From Kitasatospora sp. CB01950 (GTDB taxonomy: Bacteria > Actinomycetota > Actinomycetes > Streptomycetales > Streptomycetaceae): a stretch of 64,000 nt of DNA. The position numbers were made by a program, and so were the translations under genes. The notes below the pieces were generated by a model, which saw only the letters and a list, made by a program, of their open reading frames with translations, searched no databases and was not told where the DNA came from. The stretch spans positions 1 through 64,000 of the forward strand of contig NZ_LISX01000019.1 of assembly GCF_001905465.1 (NCBI RefSeq). Direction: 5' to 3'. This document shows, piece by piece, positions 1-7,859 of the stretch. Each line of letters opens with the position of its first letter. The first letter of the stretch is position 1.

Positions 1-302
1 GCGTTCTTTCGTGTTCTCAGCTTATCAGATGTTTTCCGCTCCGTTTTCCGGAGTTTCGATCCGACTTGCTGTCTGTCTTCCCTGCCTCGCGGCCGTTCCG
101 ACGTTTCAAACTCTAGCCGATCCCCGCTCCGAAAAGCGAATCCGCCGCAATCTCCGAAAACGCGCACAGCAAATACGAACAGGGACGCGAAAAGGACGCG
201 ACCCGACACGGATCAACTGGGTGGTTCTCAAGGGATTGGCTGCCCCGGGACCGTCCACGCAGATGCGTGCTCGGTGCTCCCTGTCAGGCAACTCGGAGAA
301 CA
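1..302. other. No supported gene at left edge
   Basis: This stretch is clearly less GC-rich than its surroundings and carries several short A/T runs. Open frames crossing it have no actinomycete codon bias and no ribosome binding site that I can support. It lies downstream of the phosphatase that ends at 303. It could hold the promoter region of a gene outside the window, but I see no convincing -10/-35 pair. Confidence 0.4.
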
Positions 303-1619
303 CTACACACCTGCGGGCGCGGGATCAAGTGCCACCTGGAAGACCAGGACGGCGACGTCGTCGTCGTGTTCGGCGGTCACGCCGAGGGCCCGCAGGAGGC
401 GGGCGCAGACGATGTCGGGGGCCGCGACGGGGCCGGTGAGGGTGTGGGCGAGGTGGTCGATGCCCTGGTCGATGTCCTGGTCGCGGCGTTCGACCAGGCC
501 GTCGGTATAGAGGACGCCGGTGGTGCCGGGGAGCAGGCGGAGGGTGTGGGAGAGGTGGCCGGCGCCGCCGGTGCCGAGAGGTGGGCCGTTCTGTTCCTCG
601 CCGCGCAGGACAGTGCCGTCGGGGGCCCGCAGAAGGAGGGGAAGGTGGCCGGCGGAGGCGTAGACGAGGGTGGTGGAGGCGGGGTCCCAGACGGCGTAGG
701 TGCAGGTGGCGATCTGGTTGGCGTCGATCTCCATGGCGAGGCCGTCGAGCAGGGTCATCACTTTGTGCGGTGGCAGGTCGAGGCGGGCGTAGGCGCGGAC
801 GGCGGTGCGGAGCTGGCCCATGACGGCGGCGGCACGCAGGCCGCGGCCCATGACGTCGCCGATGACGAGGGCGGTCCGTCCGCCGCCGAGGCCGATGACG
901 TCGTACCAGTCGCCGCCCACGGCGGCGTCGGCTCCGCCGGGGAGGTAGGTGGCGGCGACGTGGAGGTCGGCGGGCTGTTCGAGTTTCTGCGGGAGCAGGC
1001 TGTGCTGGAGGGTGACGGCGGCTTCGCGTTGGCGGCGTTCGGCGTCGCGGAGGCGGCCGGCGGCCTGGACCTGGTCGGTGACTTCGGTGGCGAAGATCAG
1101 GACGCCGGTGGGGGTGCTGCGGTCGTCGGGGCCGAGCGGGACGCAGGCGATGTTGTAGTAGCGGTTCCCGCCGAGGCCGAGGATGCAGCGGGCCTTCACG
1201 CTGCGCGGGCGGCTGCTGCGCAGTACCTGGTCGAGCAGGGGGAGCACGCCGAGTGCGGTGAGTTCGGGGAGGGCCTCGGCGGCGGGGCGGCCGGGGGTGC
1301 GAGCACCGAACAAGTCGCGGTAGGCGCGGTTGGCGTAGCCGAGCAGGTGGTGGGGGCCGTGGGTGAGCGCGACGGGGGCCGGCAGGCGGCGCAGGACGTC
1401 GCGGAGGTCGTAGAGGTGCTCGGGGTCGCGGAGGTCGGGGCCGGAGGCGGCGGGGTCGCGCTGGCCGGGGACGGTGACGGGTTCGTCCGCGGTGGTGGGG
1501 GTCGTCCGCCACGCGGCTCCGGTGAGCCGGGCGCTCCAGCGCATGAGGTTCAACGTGGGCCGCTTCCTCGGGGAACTGTGTGGGGGTGCCTGCTCGCGGG
1601 TCGGTTCCAGTGTGATCAT
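303..1619 (-). CDS. PAS-domain PP2C/SpoIIE-type serine phosphatase
   Basis: The product is 438 aa. A PAS-like sensor region spans roughly residues 70-190, followed by a linker containing LQHSLLP and a SpoIIE/RsbU-type PP2C domain. Metal-binding motifs are visible: GGDWYDV, VIGDVMGRG and the terminal DDDVAVLV. Such proteins dephosphorylate anti-anti-sigma factors in partner-switching pathways, with the PAS domain as signal input. The frame is open 50 codons further upstream, but the ATG at 1619 follows an AAGG and gives a sensible N terminus. Streptomycetes have dozens of paralogues. No anti-sigma or anti-anti-sigma gene sits beside it, so its target is unknown. No membrane segment is seen, so it is probably cytoplasmic. 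Confidence 0.85.
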   Translation of the reverse strand: MITLEPTREQAPPHSSPRKRPTLNLMRWSARLTGAAWRTTPTTADEPVTVPGQRDPAASGPDLRDPEHLYDLRDVLRRLPAPVALTHGPHHLLGYANRAYRDLFGARTPGRPAAEALPELTALGVLPLLDQVLRSSRPRSVKARCILGLGGNRYYNIACVPLGPDDRSTPTGVLIFATEVTDQVQAAGRLRDAERRQREAAVTLQHSLLPQKLEQPADLHVAATYLPGGADAAVGGDWYDVIGLGGGRTALVIGDVMGRGLRAAAVMGQLRTAVRAYARLDLPPHKVMTLLDGLAMEIDANQIATCTYAVWDPASTTLVYASAGHLPLLLRAPDGTVLRGEEQNGPPLGTGGAGHLSHTLRLLPGTTGVLYTDGLVERRDQDIDQGIDHLAHTLTGPVAAPDIVCARLLRALGVTAEHDDDVAVLVFQVALDPAPAGV

Positions 1620-1773
1620 CACCTTGCGTGCGCGGGATGGCACACGGCGTGATGGGGCGATCCTGTCAGGCTCCGGGGTGATTCCGGAAGTCGCGCCCCC
1701 GGTACGGCGCGTTCCGGCGGGTGTGCGCCGGGAATGCGCTTCCACCCGGCCGTCGTACATGCGCAGCACGTTC

Positions 1774-1803
1774 GCCGTACAGAGCCGTACAGAGCCGTAC
1801 AGA
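1774..1803. repeat. Three perfect tandem copies of GCCGTACAGA
   Basis: A 10-bp unit, about one helical turn, is repeated three times without mismatch in the spacer between the phosphatase (start 1619) and the NADH dehydrogenase (stop 1813). It lies about 155 bp upstream of the phosphatase start, a plausible place for a regulator to bind on one face of the helix. It could equally be slippage-generated sequence. Confidence 0.5.
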
Positions 1804-1812
1804 GGGGCGAAA

Positions 1813-3150
1813 TCAGCTTCCCGGTCCGGTGCGGAAACCTGACTCGAATTCGGCCCGGGGGTTCTCGATGGTGCCGAGCGAGACCACTTCGCGTGGGAAC
1901 AATCCGCCGAACACCCAGTCCATCAGGACCCGGACCCGGCGCTCCCGGCTCGGCAGGCGGCGCAGCAGGCGGACGCGGTGCAGCCACCAGGCACGCCGTC
2001 CGGTGATCCGGGTGCCGCGCCTGGTGTGGGCGACGGCGCGGCGCAGGCCGAGCGAGGTGGAGCACGCGGGATCACCCGGCCGGTAGTCCGCGAGGGGCTG
2101 GCCGGCGAGCTCGGCGGCCAGGTTCTCGGCGAGCAGCTTGGCCTGCGCGAGGGCATGTTGGGCGTTGGGGGCGCAGAGCTGCCCGGCCTCGTCGGGGACG
2201 GCGGCACAGTCGCCGGCGGCCCAGGCGTCGGTCAGGGGGGTGCCGTCGGGGTTGGCGATCCGCAGGGTGGGCGTGCAGGTGATCCGGCCGGCGTGGTCCA
2301 GCGGAAGGTCGGTGAGGGCGAGCACGGGGGCCGGACGGATGCCGGCCGTCCAGACCAGGGTGCGGGCGGCGAAGCGGCCACCGTCGGAGAGCACCATGAC
2401 CTGGTCGACGGCGGACTCCAGGGTGGTGGAGAGCCGGACGTCGATGTTGCGTTCGCGCAGTTCGGCGAGGGTCTGGGTGGCGAGCTCGGGGATCTCCTCG
2501 CTGAGGATGCGGTCGGTGGCCTCGACCAGGACCCAGCGCAGGTCGTCGGGGGTGAGGTTGTGGAAGCCCTTGGTCGCGGTGCGCGCCATGTCCTCCAGCT
2601 CGCCGAGCGCGCCCACGCCCGCGTAGCCGGCGCCGACGAAGACGAACGTGAGGGCAGCCTGCCGGAGCGCGGGGTCCCGGGTCGAGGACGCGAGGTCCAG
2701 CTGCTCCAGCACGTGGTTGCGCAGGGCGACGGCCTCGCCGACGGTGGCGAACCCCATGCCGTGCTCGGCCAGGCCGGGAACGGGAGCGGTACGGGAGACC
2801 GCACCGGGGGCCATCACCAGGACGTCGTACGGGACTTCGGTCGGCAGCCGGAGCTCGCCGCGCGGGGCGGCGTCCACCCAGGCGGTGCGGGAGGCGTGGT
2901 CGATCCTGGTGACGCGGGCGGTGAGCACCCGGCAGTCGGGCAGCGCGGTGCGCAGCGGGACGACCACGTGCCGGGGGTCGATGGAGCCGGCGGCGACCTC
3001 GGCCAGCAGCGGCTGGAAGGTGAGGTACGGCTGCGGTTCGACGATCGTGATGTCGATCCGCCGGTCCCTCAACTGCGGTCGCAGTACCTGCTGGAGGCGC
3101 AGCGCGGCGCTCAGTCCGGCGCAGCCGCCGCCGATGATCAGGATCCGAAT
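1813..3150 (-). CDS. ndh: Type II NADH dehydrogenase (NDH-2), probable ATT start
   Basis: This is a FAD-dependent pyridine nucleotide-disulfide oxidoreductase that would pass electrons from NADH to the quinone pool. The N-terminal dinucleotide fold reads RILIIGGGCAGLSAA (GxGxxG), followed by TIVEPQPYLTFQPLL, a second nucleotide-binding region (FVFVGAGYAGVGALGEL) and the FAD-contacting DAWAAGDCAAVP. No ATG, GTG or TTG precedes the first Rossmann motif in frame. The first TTG (3072) would delete the FAD-binding fold. A GGAGG at 3157-3161 lies 6 nt before an in-frame ATT at 3148-3150, giving a normal 445-aa protein. I therefore place the start at ATT. A sequencing error turning ATG or GTG into ATT cannot be excluded. 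Confidence 0.85.
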   Translation of the reverse strand: MRILIIGGGCAGLSAALRLQQVLRPQLRDRRIDITIVEPQPYLTFQPLLAEVAAGSIDPRHVVVPLRTALPDCRVLTARVTRIDHASRTAWVDAAPRGELRLPTEVPYDVLVMAPGAVSRTAPVPGLAEHGMGFATVGEAVALRNHVLEQLDLASSTRDPALRQAALTFVFVGAGYAGVGALGELEDMARTATKGFHNLTPDDLRWVLVEATDRILSEEIPELATQTLAELRERNIDVRLSTTLESAVDQVMVLSDGGRFAARTLVWTAGIRPAPVLALTDLPLDHAGRITCTPTLRIANPDGTPLTDAWAAGDCAAVPDEAGQLCAPNAQHALAQAKLLAENLAAELAGQPLADYRPGDPACSTSLGLRRAVAHTRRGTRITGRRAWWLHRVRLLRRLPSRERRVRVLMDWVFGGLFPREVVSLGTIENPRAEFESGFRTGPGS

Positions 3151-3156
3151 GGGGCA

Positions 3157-3161
3157 CCTCC
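3157..3161 (-). promoter_or_regulatory. Shine-Dalgarno GGAGG that decides the NDH-2 start
   Basis: A perfect GGAGG on the minus strand sits 6 nt upstream of an ATT codon in the ndh frame. It is the only SD-like sequence near the 5' end of the conserved protein, and it is why the ATT was chosen. Confidence 0.7.
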
Positions 3162-3488
3162 GGCCGGCCCTCGGGTTGTGACCCGTTTCACGTTCCCCCT
3201 ATGACGCACCCGCCGGAGGGCTCTTGTCCACACTCCGGGCCGGATCGGTCCAAATCCGATCCGGCATCCGACCCCGAAACACCCCTTGCCACCCCCGCCC
3301 GAACAACTGACGGGGGCGGCAGGGCGGTTGGGCGACGATCAGTGCGACCAGCCCGGACCCTCCTGCCACCCGGCAGGAGACGGCAGGGGTACCGGCCCGC
3401 CCTGGAGCGGGGTGGGCTTTCCCGGGGCCCTTCACTTGATCGGCGCTTGCATCGAGCAAGGTCATTCCTTGGGAATCGATGGCCGTGC
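3162..3488. other. Intergenic, no supported gene
   Basis: This spacer lies between the ndh 5' end and a small minus-strand ORF. It has mixed base composition, no frame with convincing third-position GC and no strong dyad. The string CAGTGCGACCA occurs near 3341 and again near 3491. Confidence 0.35.
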
Positions 3489-3626
3489 TCAGTGCGACCA
3501 GTGCGGGTCGCCTTCCCGGGAGAGGTCGTCGAGCAGGCGCTTCCATTCGTCGGCACAGGCGTTGAGTTCGCGGAACGAAACGGTGAATCCGCTCGCCCCG
3601 CTCCCTGGGTTCTGCCTGCCGCACAT
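3489..3626 (-). CDS. Possible 45-aa small protein of unknown function
   Basis: Starting at the ATG at 3626 the frame encodes a 45-residue acidic peptide containing FRELNACADEWKRLLDDLSR, which looks like a natural amphipathic helix. By eye about four fifths of its codons end in G or C, although the surrounding DNA is less GC-rich, which favours real coding. A G-run lies just upstream of the ATG, but the SD spacing is short. Two cysteines and two tryptophans are present. No domain recognised. It may be a short actinomycete-specific protein or chance. Confidence 0.35.
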   Translation of the reverse strand: MCGRQNPGSGASGFTVSFRELNACADEWKRLLDDLSREGDPHWSH

Positions 3627-4145
3627 GACCCCCCATGCGTTCGGCAAATTTGTGTGTGGTTGTTGTGCGTGCGTGTCGGTCACGCCGGCGAGGAACACCT
3701 GCCCGGAGGGCGGAGACGTGTGCGTTCGATCCGTGCGCCGGTTGCGACGGCGGAGCCCGACACGATCTGATGATCCGTCAAGTATCGGTAAAGAAGGGCA
3801 AGTCGGGCCGTCGGTTGCCGAGCTCTCGGGTGTGACTCGTCTCACGTGGGGTGTGGGCGGTGCCTGTGGGGATTTGTCCGCAGCTGGTGCCGGATCGGAT
3901 CGCCGGCGGTGAGGAGTGGTCCACTTCTGCGGCGAACTTCCTTGAACTATGGTCGGATTGTGGTTCGGACCGCCGAAGGTGCCGGTCCATGGACCTGCGA
4001 GCCCGGTGGCATCGGTGCGACTGCCCGGGAGCCATCCGGGGAAGGTAGTGCGCGGACGTCGGACCGACCCGGTGCCGGCAGCGCACACCAGGGGGCGCAG
4101 TGACCGTTCGGGTGCCCGGAACGGGGTGCCTCGGGGGAGGTTGGC
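3627..4145. other. Intergenic before the TetR gene, no supported gene
   Basis: About 520 bp of lower GC sequence. It should contain the promoter of the TetR gene at 4146, but no clear -10/-35 pair or palindromic operator stands out. Frames running through it on either strand have atypical composition. Confidence 0.35.
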
Positions 4146-4940
4146 ATGTCGGAGCAGGAACAGTTGGCCGAGCGGTCGCCGGGTGGCGCGTTCGGGAGGT
4201 CCGCGGTGGATGTGGTGCCGGAGCAGCGTGGCCCGGGTGAGCGGGAGCGGTTCGCGTTCCCGCAGGGCGAGCGTCCGGGCGAGGCCGGGCGGGGTGCGGG
4301 TTCGCGCCTGCGGGTGGATGCCCGGCGGAACCTGGAGAGTGTGCTGCGCGCCGCGCGGGAGGTGTTCGGCGAACTCGGGTACGGGGCGCCGATGGAGGAG
4401 GTCGCGCGCCGGGCCGGGGTGGGTGTCGGCACGGTGTACCGGCGCTTCCCCAGCAAGGAGGTGCTGGTCCAGCGGATCGCCGCCGAGGAGGTCTCCTGGC
4501 TGACGGCGCAGGCCCGGGAGTCGCTGTACGGCGGGCTGAACGGGCCGTGGGACGCGCTGGCGGGGTTCCTGCAGCGGGCCGCCGCCTCGGGCGCGGGCCG
4601 GCTGCTGCCGCCGGAGGCGTTCCGCTACGCCGAGGAGATCGGCCGGGTGCCGGAGCAGCGCGCCGGCGAACTGCGGGCGTTCGCCGGGGCGTCGGCGTCC
4701 GATGCCGAGCAGAGCGCGGATCCGCGGCTGCTGCTGCAGCTGCTGGCGGCGCTGGTGGCCCGGGCGGGTGCGGCGGGCGAGCTGCGGGCGGGGGTGACGG
4801 TGTCCGACGTGGTGCTGGTGCTGACCGCGGCGGTGCCGGTGCACGCGTCGGCGGCGTTCGCGGCCGAGGACGGCGGTGCGGGCGGCGGTGCGGGCGGCCG
4901 GCTGCTGCAGATCCTGCTGCAGGGCCTGCGGGCGTCCTGA
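4146..4940 (+). CDS. TetR/AcrR-family transcriptional regulator
   Basis: The product is 264 aa. After an unusually long N-terminal extension of about 60 charged, Gly/Pro/Arg-rich residues, a typical TetR DNA-binding domain appears: NLESVLRAAREVFGELGYGA, then MEEVARRAGVGVGTVYRRFPSKEVL, the helix-turn-helix with the conserved TVYRRFPSK end. The remaining 150 residues form a helical ligand-binding domain ending in a Gly-rich stretch. The start follows GGGGGAGG at good spacing. No neighbour is obviously controlled by it: the gene downstream is an ECF sigma factor on the same strand 320 bp away. Ligand and target are unknown. Confidence 0.85.
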   Translation: MSEQEQLAERSPGGAFGRSAVDVVPEQRGPGERERFAFPQGERPGEAGRGAGSRLRVDARRNLESVLRAAREVFGELGYGAPMEEVARRAGVGVGTVYRRFPSKEVLVQRIAAEEVSWLTAQARESLYGGLNGPWDALAGFLQRAAASGAGRLLPPEAFRYAEEIGRVPEQRAGELRAFAGASASDAEQSADPRLLLQLLAALVARAGAAGELRAGVTVSDVVLVLTAAVPVHASAAFAAEDGGAGGGAGGRLLQILLQGLRAS

Positions 4941-5260
4941 AGCGGCCGTGGGCGTCGGATGGTTGACGGTCGGTACGGGGGGCCGGGGCCGGTGACGCGT
5001 CGTTCGGGTGACGGGAAGCCGCCGGGCGCGGGCGGCGTGCGGGACTGTCCGGGTACGCGCGGTGCCTGCGCCCTCGGTCTCCGAACACTTCGGCGAGCGG
5101 CGGCCCGGAAGAGTGGGTCCGGGTCCGGGCGGCTACCGGTGGTCGCTGCGCTATGCCATTCTTTGCCCGTGGTTGGAGCCATTGTCCTGTTGCGCACCGT
5201 GATCGCCGTCGACGTCGAGGATCGGCCCGTGTCGTGTGCCGTGCGACCGGGCGGTGCCAG
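4941..5260. other. Intergenic before the ECF sigma gene
   Basis: This 320-bp spacer is GC-rich, with no frame that resembles a protein I know. A frame continuous with the ECF sigma gene is open from 5153, but the 36 extra residues are Arg-rich and not sigma-like. No terminator hairpin for the TetR gene is obvious. Confidence 0.35.
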
Positions 5261-7237
5261 GTGAGCCCGGACGAGCAGGGCGAGGGCGGGGAGTTCGGCT
5301 CCGGGCTGGGCACGCCGGGGCAGGTCCCGGACCAGGGCGGCAGTCCGGCCCGGGAGTCGCTGACCGGCCGGGTGCCGGGCCAGGCCCCCGCCGGGCAGGG
5401 CGGGGTCACGCCGGAGGCATTCATCGCCGAGGAGCTGTCGGCGCGCGTCACGGTGCCGCCGCCGGCCGACCCGGTGGACGGTGAACGCCCGCCCTCGGAC
5501 GCCGAGTTGACGGCCCTGGTGCGGGCCGGCGACGACACCGCGTACGAGGAGATCTACCGCCGCCACGCGGACGCGGTGCGCCGCTACGCCCGGACGTGCT
5601 GCCGGGACAGCTTCACCGCCGAGGACCTGGCGGGCGAGGTGTTCGCCCGCACCCTGCAGGCGTTGAAGGCGGGCAAGGGGCCGGAGTTCGCGGTCCGCGC
5701 CTACCTGCTGACGGCGGTGCGCAACGTCGCGGCGGCCTGGGGCCGTTCGGACCGCCGCGAGCAACTGGTGGACGACTTCGCGACGTTCGCCGAGGCGTCC
5801 GCCGCCACGATCGAGTTCGACCTGGCCGACCCGGGCGCGGACGCCTGGGCGCTGGCGCTGGCCGATCAGCGCATGGTGATGCGGGCGTACGCCGAACTCC
5901 CGGAGGACGACCGGGTGGTGCTCTGGCACACCGAGGTCGAGCGGGAGTCGCCGAAGACGGTGGCGGTGATGCTCGGCAAGACCGCCAACGCGACGGCCGT
6001 GCAGGCCCACCGGGCCCGCGACCGGCTGGCCGCGGCGTTCCTGCAGGCGCACGTGTCGGGCAGCCAGGAGTCGGGCTGCGCCGGGTACGCGAACCGGCTG
6101 GGCGCGTACGCCCGCGGGTCGCTGCGCAAGCGGGCGTCGGCGGAGGTCGGCAAGCACGTCCAGGACTGCACCCGGTGCACGGCCGCGTACCTGGAGCTGG
6201 CGGACATCAACCACAGCCTGCGGGCGGTGCTGCCGGGCGGTGCGCTGCTCTGGGTCGGCGCCGGCTGGTTCACGGCCGCGGCGGCCGCGGTCGGCACCGG
6301 CGTGGCCGTCACGGGCGCGGTCGCTGGCGGCACGGTCGCGGCCGGCGGTACGGCGGCGGGCGGTGCGACGGCGGGCGGCGGTTCGTCCGGCGGTGGCACG
6401 GCGGCGGTCGGGCAGGGGCTCGGTACGGCCGCCAAGGCCGGGATCGCCGCGGGCATCGCGGTGGTGGCGGCGGCCGTCGCCGCGTTCGCGCTGACCGGTA
6501 CGCCGGAGCCGAAGCCGCCGGTGGCCGCGCCGCCGCCGGTCAGCACGGTGCCGGACGCGCCGGCCCCGGTGACCGCTCCGCTGCCGGTGTCCTCGCCGAC
6601 CCCGGACCCGACGCCGTCGACGTCCCCCTCGCCGTCCCGGACGCCGAGCCCGAGCCCGAAGCCGAGTTCGTCCCCGACGACGAGTCCGAAGCCGGTCAGC
6701 ACGCCGCCCCGAACGGCCGAGCCGGAGCCGTCGGCCGCGTCGACGCCGCCGAGCCCGAGCCCGAGCCCGACCCCGAGCCCCACGCCGAGTCCGAGCCCCA
6801 GTCCGGTCACCCGGTTCTGGCTGGACGAGTTGCCGACGAACCGCGGCCACCACAGCGCGGACACGCCGGTCATCCGCGGCTCCGGGTTCGTCCTGCAGCG
6901 GCCCGGCGCGTGGATCCAGGGCGACTACTACCGGCACGCGCTGGCGGTCCAGGTGCCGTCCCGGGTGACCATCGACCTGAACCGCAGCTGCCGGTCCTTC
7001 GACGCCGTCGCAGGGCTGGACGACTTCGGGACGGGCTACGGGCGGGTGGTCTTCTCGGTGCAGGGCGGCAACGGTCAAGTGCTGTGGAGCTCCGGCGAGT
7101 TGTCCTCGGACGACAAGCCGGTGCAGGTGCACGCCCAGCTGTCCGGCCAGACCTCGATCCGGCTGGTGGCGACCACGGCCCGCGGCTCCGTCCCGGTCGA
7201 CCTGGCGGACTGGGCGCAGGCTTCGCTCAACTGCTGA
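5261..7237 (+). CDS. Membrane-tethered ECF sigma factor with zinc finger, TM and NPCBM-like extracellular domain
   Basis: This is a 658-aa single-chain signalling protein. An acidic leader of about 80 residues precedes sigma region 2 (AYEEIYRRHADAVRRY, then FTAEDLAGEVF) and region 4 (LPEDDRVVLWHTEVE to AVQAHRARDRL). A zinc-binding anti-sigma-like motif HVQDCTRC (HxxxCxxC) follows near residue 300. There are hydrophobic segments near 327-350 and 391-412, then about 100 residues of Pro/Ser/Thr linker. The last 140 residues resemble the NPCBM putative carbohydrate-binding domain (SFDAVAGLDD, GRVVFSVQGG, SIRLVATT, DLADWAQASL). Sigma, anti-sigma and sensor are thus fused, so the sigma part is probably held at the membrane until an outside glycan signal acts. 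Start is the GTG at 5261. It overlaps the convergent gene at 7227 by 11 bp. Confidence 0.85.
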   Translation: MSPDEQGEGGEFGSGLGTPGQVPDQGGSPARESLTGRVPGQAPAGQGGVTPEAFIAEELSARVTVPPPADPVDGERPPSDAELTALVRAGDDTAYEEIYRRHADAVRRYARTCCRDSFTAEDLAGEVFARTLQALKAGKGPEFAVRAYLLTAVRNVAAAWGRSDRREQLVDDFATFAEASAATIEFDLADPGADAWALALADQRMVMRAYAELPEDDRVVLWHTEVERESPKTVAVMLGKTANATAVQAHRARDRLAAAFLQAHVSGSQESGCAGYANRLGAYARGSLRKRASAEVGKHVQDCTRCTAAYLELADINHSLRAVLPGGALLWVGAGWFTAAAAAVGTGVAVTGAVAGGTVAAGGTAAGGATAGGGSSGGGTAAVGQGLGTAAKAGIAAGIAVVAAAVAAFALTGTPEPKPPVAAPPPVSTVPDAPAPVTAPLPVSSPTPDPTPSTSPSPSRTPSPSPKPSSSPTTSPKPVSTPPRTAEPEPSAASTPPSPSPSPTPSPTPSPSPSPVTRFWLDELPTNRGHHSADTPVIRGSGFVLQRPGAWIQGDYYRHALAVQVPSRVTIDLNRSCRSFDAVAGLDDFGTGYGRVVFSVQGGNGQVLWSSGELSSDDKPVQVHAQLSGQTSIRLVATTARGSVPVDLADWAQASLNC

Positions 7238-7754
7238 CGGCCGCCCCGACCGGGGCGACCACGGCCAGAGCAACCGCACCGGGACCGGTCGGTCGCGCCG
7301 CGAGGCCCAGCCGCGCGGCGAGGCTCTGCTGGGCGCGGGCGATCCAGCGCACCGGCCGGCGCAGCAGCACGTACAGGCAGAGCGCCCAGCCGGCGACGTG
7401 CACGGCCCACACGCCGGCCATGGTCGGGCCGCCCCACGCCTGGTGGTAGTCGGTGCCGAGGTACCAGATCGGGTAGCCGAAGTTGCGCACCGAGTTGAAC
7501 GCGGCGTACCCGGCCAGCAGCAGCGCGAGCGCGTCCAGCGGCAGGCCGAGCACCGTCCGGGCGAGCCGGCGGCCGGGCGTCCAGTGGCCGGGCGTCCAGT
7601 GGCCGGGGCCCCACGTCCGGGCGTGCAGGCGGGCGGCCCGGGCGGGCTGTCCGGCCAGCAGCAGGGCGGCCCCGGCCAGGTCGGCCGGCAGGGCCGGCGC
7701 GGACCGGACGGCGGGGGCGCAGACGGCGCGGAACGGACGGCTGGTCACGGGCAT
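7227..7754 (-). CDS. Small integral membrane protein, unknown function
   Basis: The product is 175 aa with three to four hydrophobic segments, including LARTVLGLPLDALALLLAGYAA and AGVWAVHVAGWALCLYVLL, and an aromatic loop (NFGYPIWYLGTDYHQAW) between them. A duplicated WTPGH unit near residue 50 reflects a 14-bp tandem repeat in the DNA. The ATG at 7754 has a perfect AGAAGGAG eight bases upstream, but that SD lies inside the 3' arm of a 32-bp perfect inverted repeat, so translation may be gated by RNA structure. It sits downstream of the dsbA-like gene on the same strand. Family not recognised. Confidence 0.65.
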   Translation of the reverse strand: MPVTSRPFRAVCAPAVRSAPALPADLAGAALLLAGQPARAARLHARTWGPGHWTPGHWTPGRRLARTVLGLPLDALALLLAGYAAFNSVRNFGYPIWYLGTDYHQAWGGPTMAGVWAVHVAGWALCLYVLLRRPVRWIARAQQSLAARLGLAARPTGPGAVALAVVAPVGAAVSS

Positions 7755-7828
7755 CCCCGGGGCTCCTTCTGATCGGGTCGAGGCCCGTACTGTGCCGGGC
7801 CTCGACCCGATCAGAAGGAGCCCCGGGG
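7755..7828. repeat. 32-bp perfect inverted repeat sequestering an SD
   Basis: Arms at 7755-7786 and 7797-7828 are exact reverse complements separated by a 10-nt loop (GTACTGTGCC). On minus-strand RNA the 3' arm contains AGAAGGAG and ends directly against the ATG at 7754, so a hairpin would bury the ribosome binding site completely. It lies between a dsbA-like gene and the downstream membrane protein gene, so it might also end or process the upstream transcript. Confidence 0.9.
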
Positions 7829-7841
7829 AACCGGATCGGCC

Positions 7842-7859
7842 GTCGTACCCGGGTACGAC
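7842..7859. repeat. 18-bp perfect palindrome abutting the dsbA-like stop codon
   Basis: GTCGTACCCGGGTACGAC is its own reverse complement and touches the stop codon of the upstream minus-strand gene (7860). Together with the large inverted repeat 13 bp further on, it forms a double dyad that could act as a terminator or a protein-binding site. Confidence 0.6.

Noticed and set aside
3778..5538. A 586-codon minus-strand frame
   Set aside because: Antisense to the TetR gene and ECF leader; Arg/Pro-rich and without motif. The TetR domain on the plus strand is unmistakable.
6590..6810. Short tandem repeats rich in CCGAGC
   Set aside because: They encode the Pro/Ser/Thr linker of the transmembrane ECF sigma factor.
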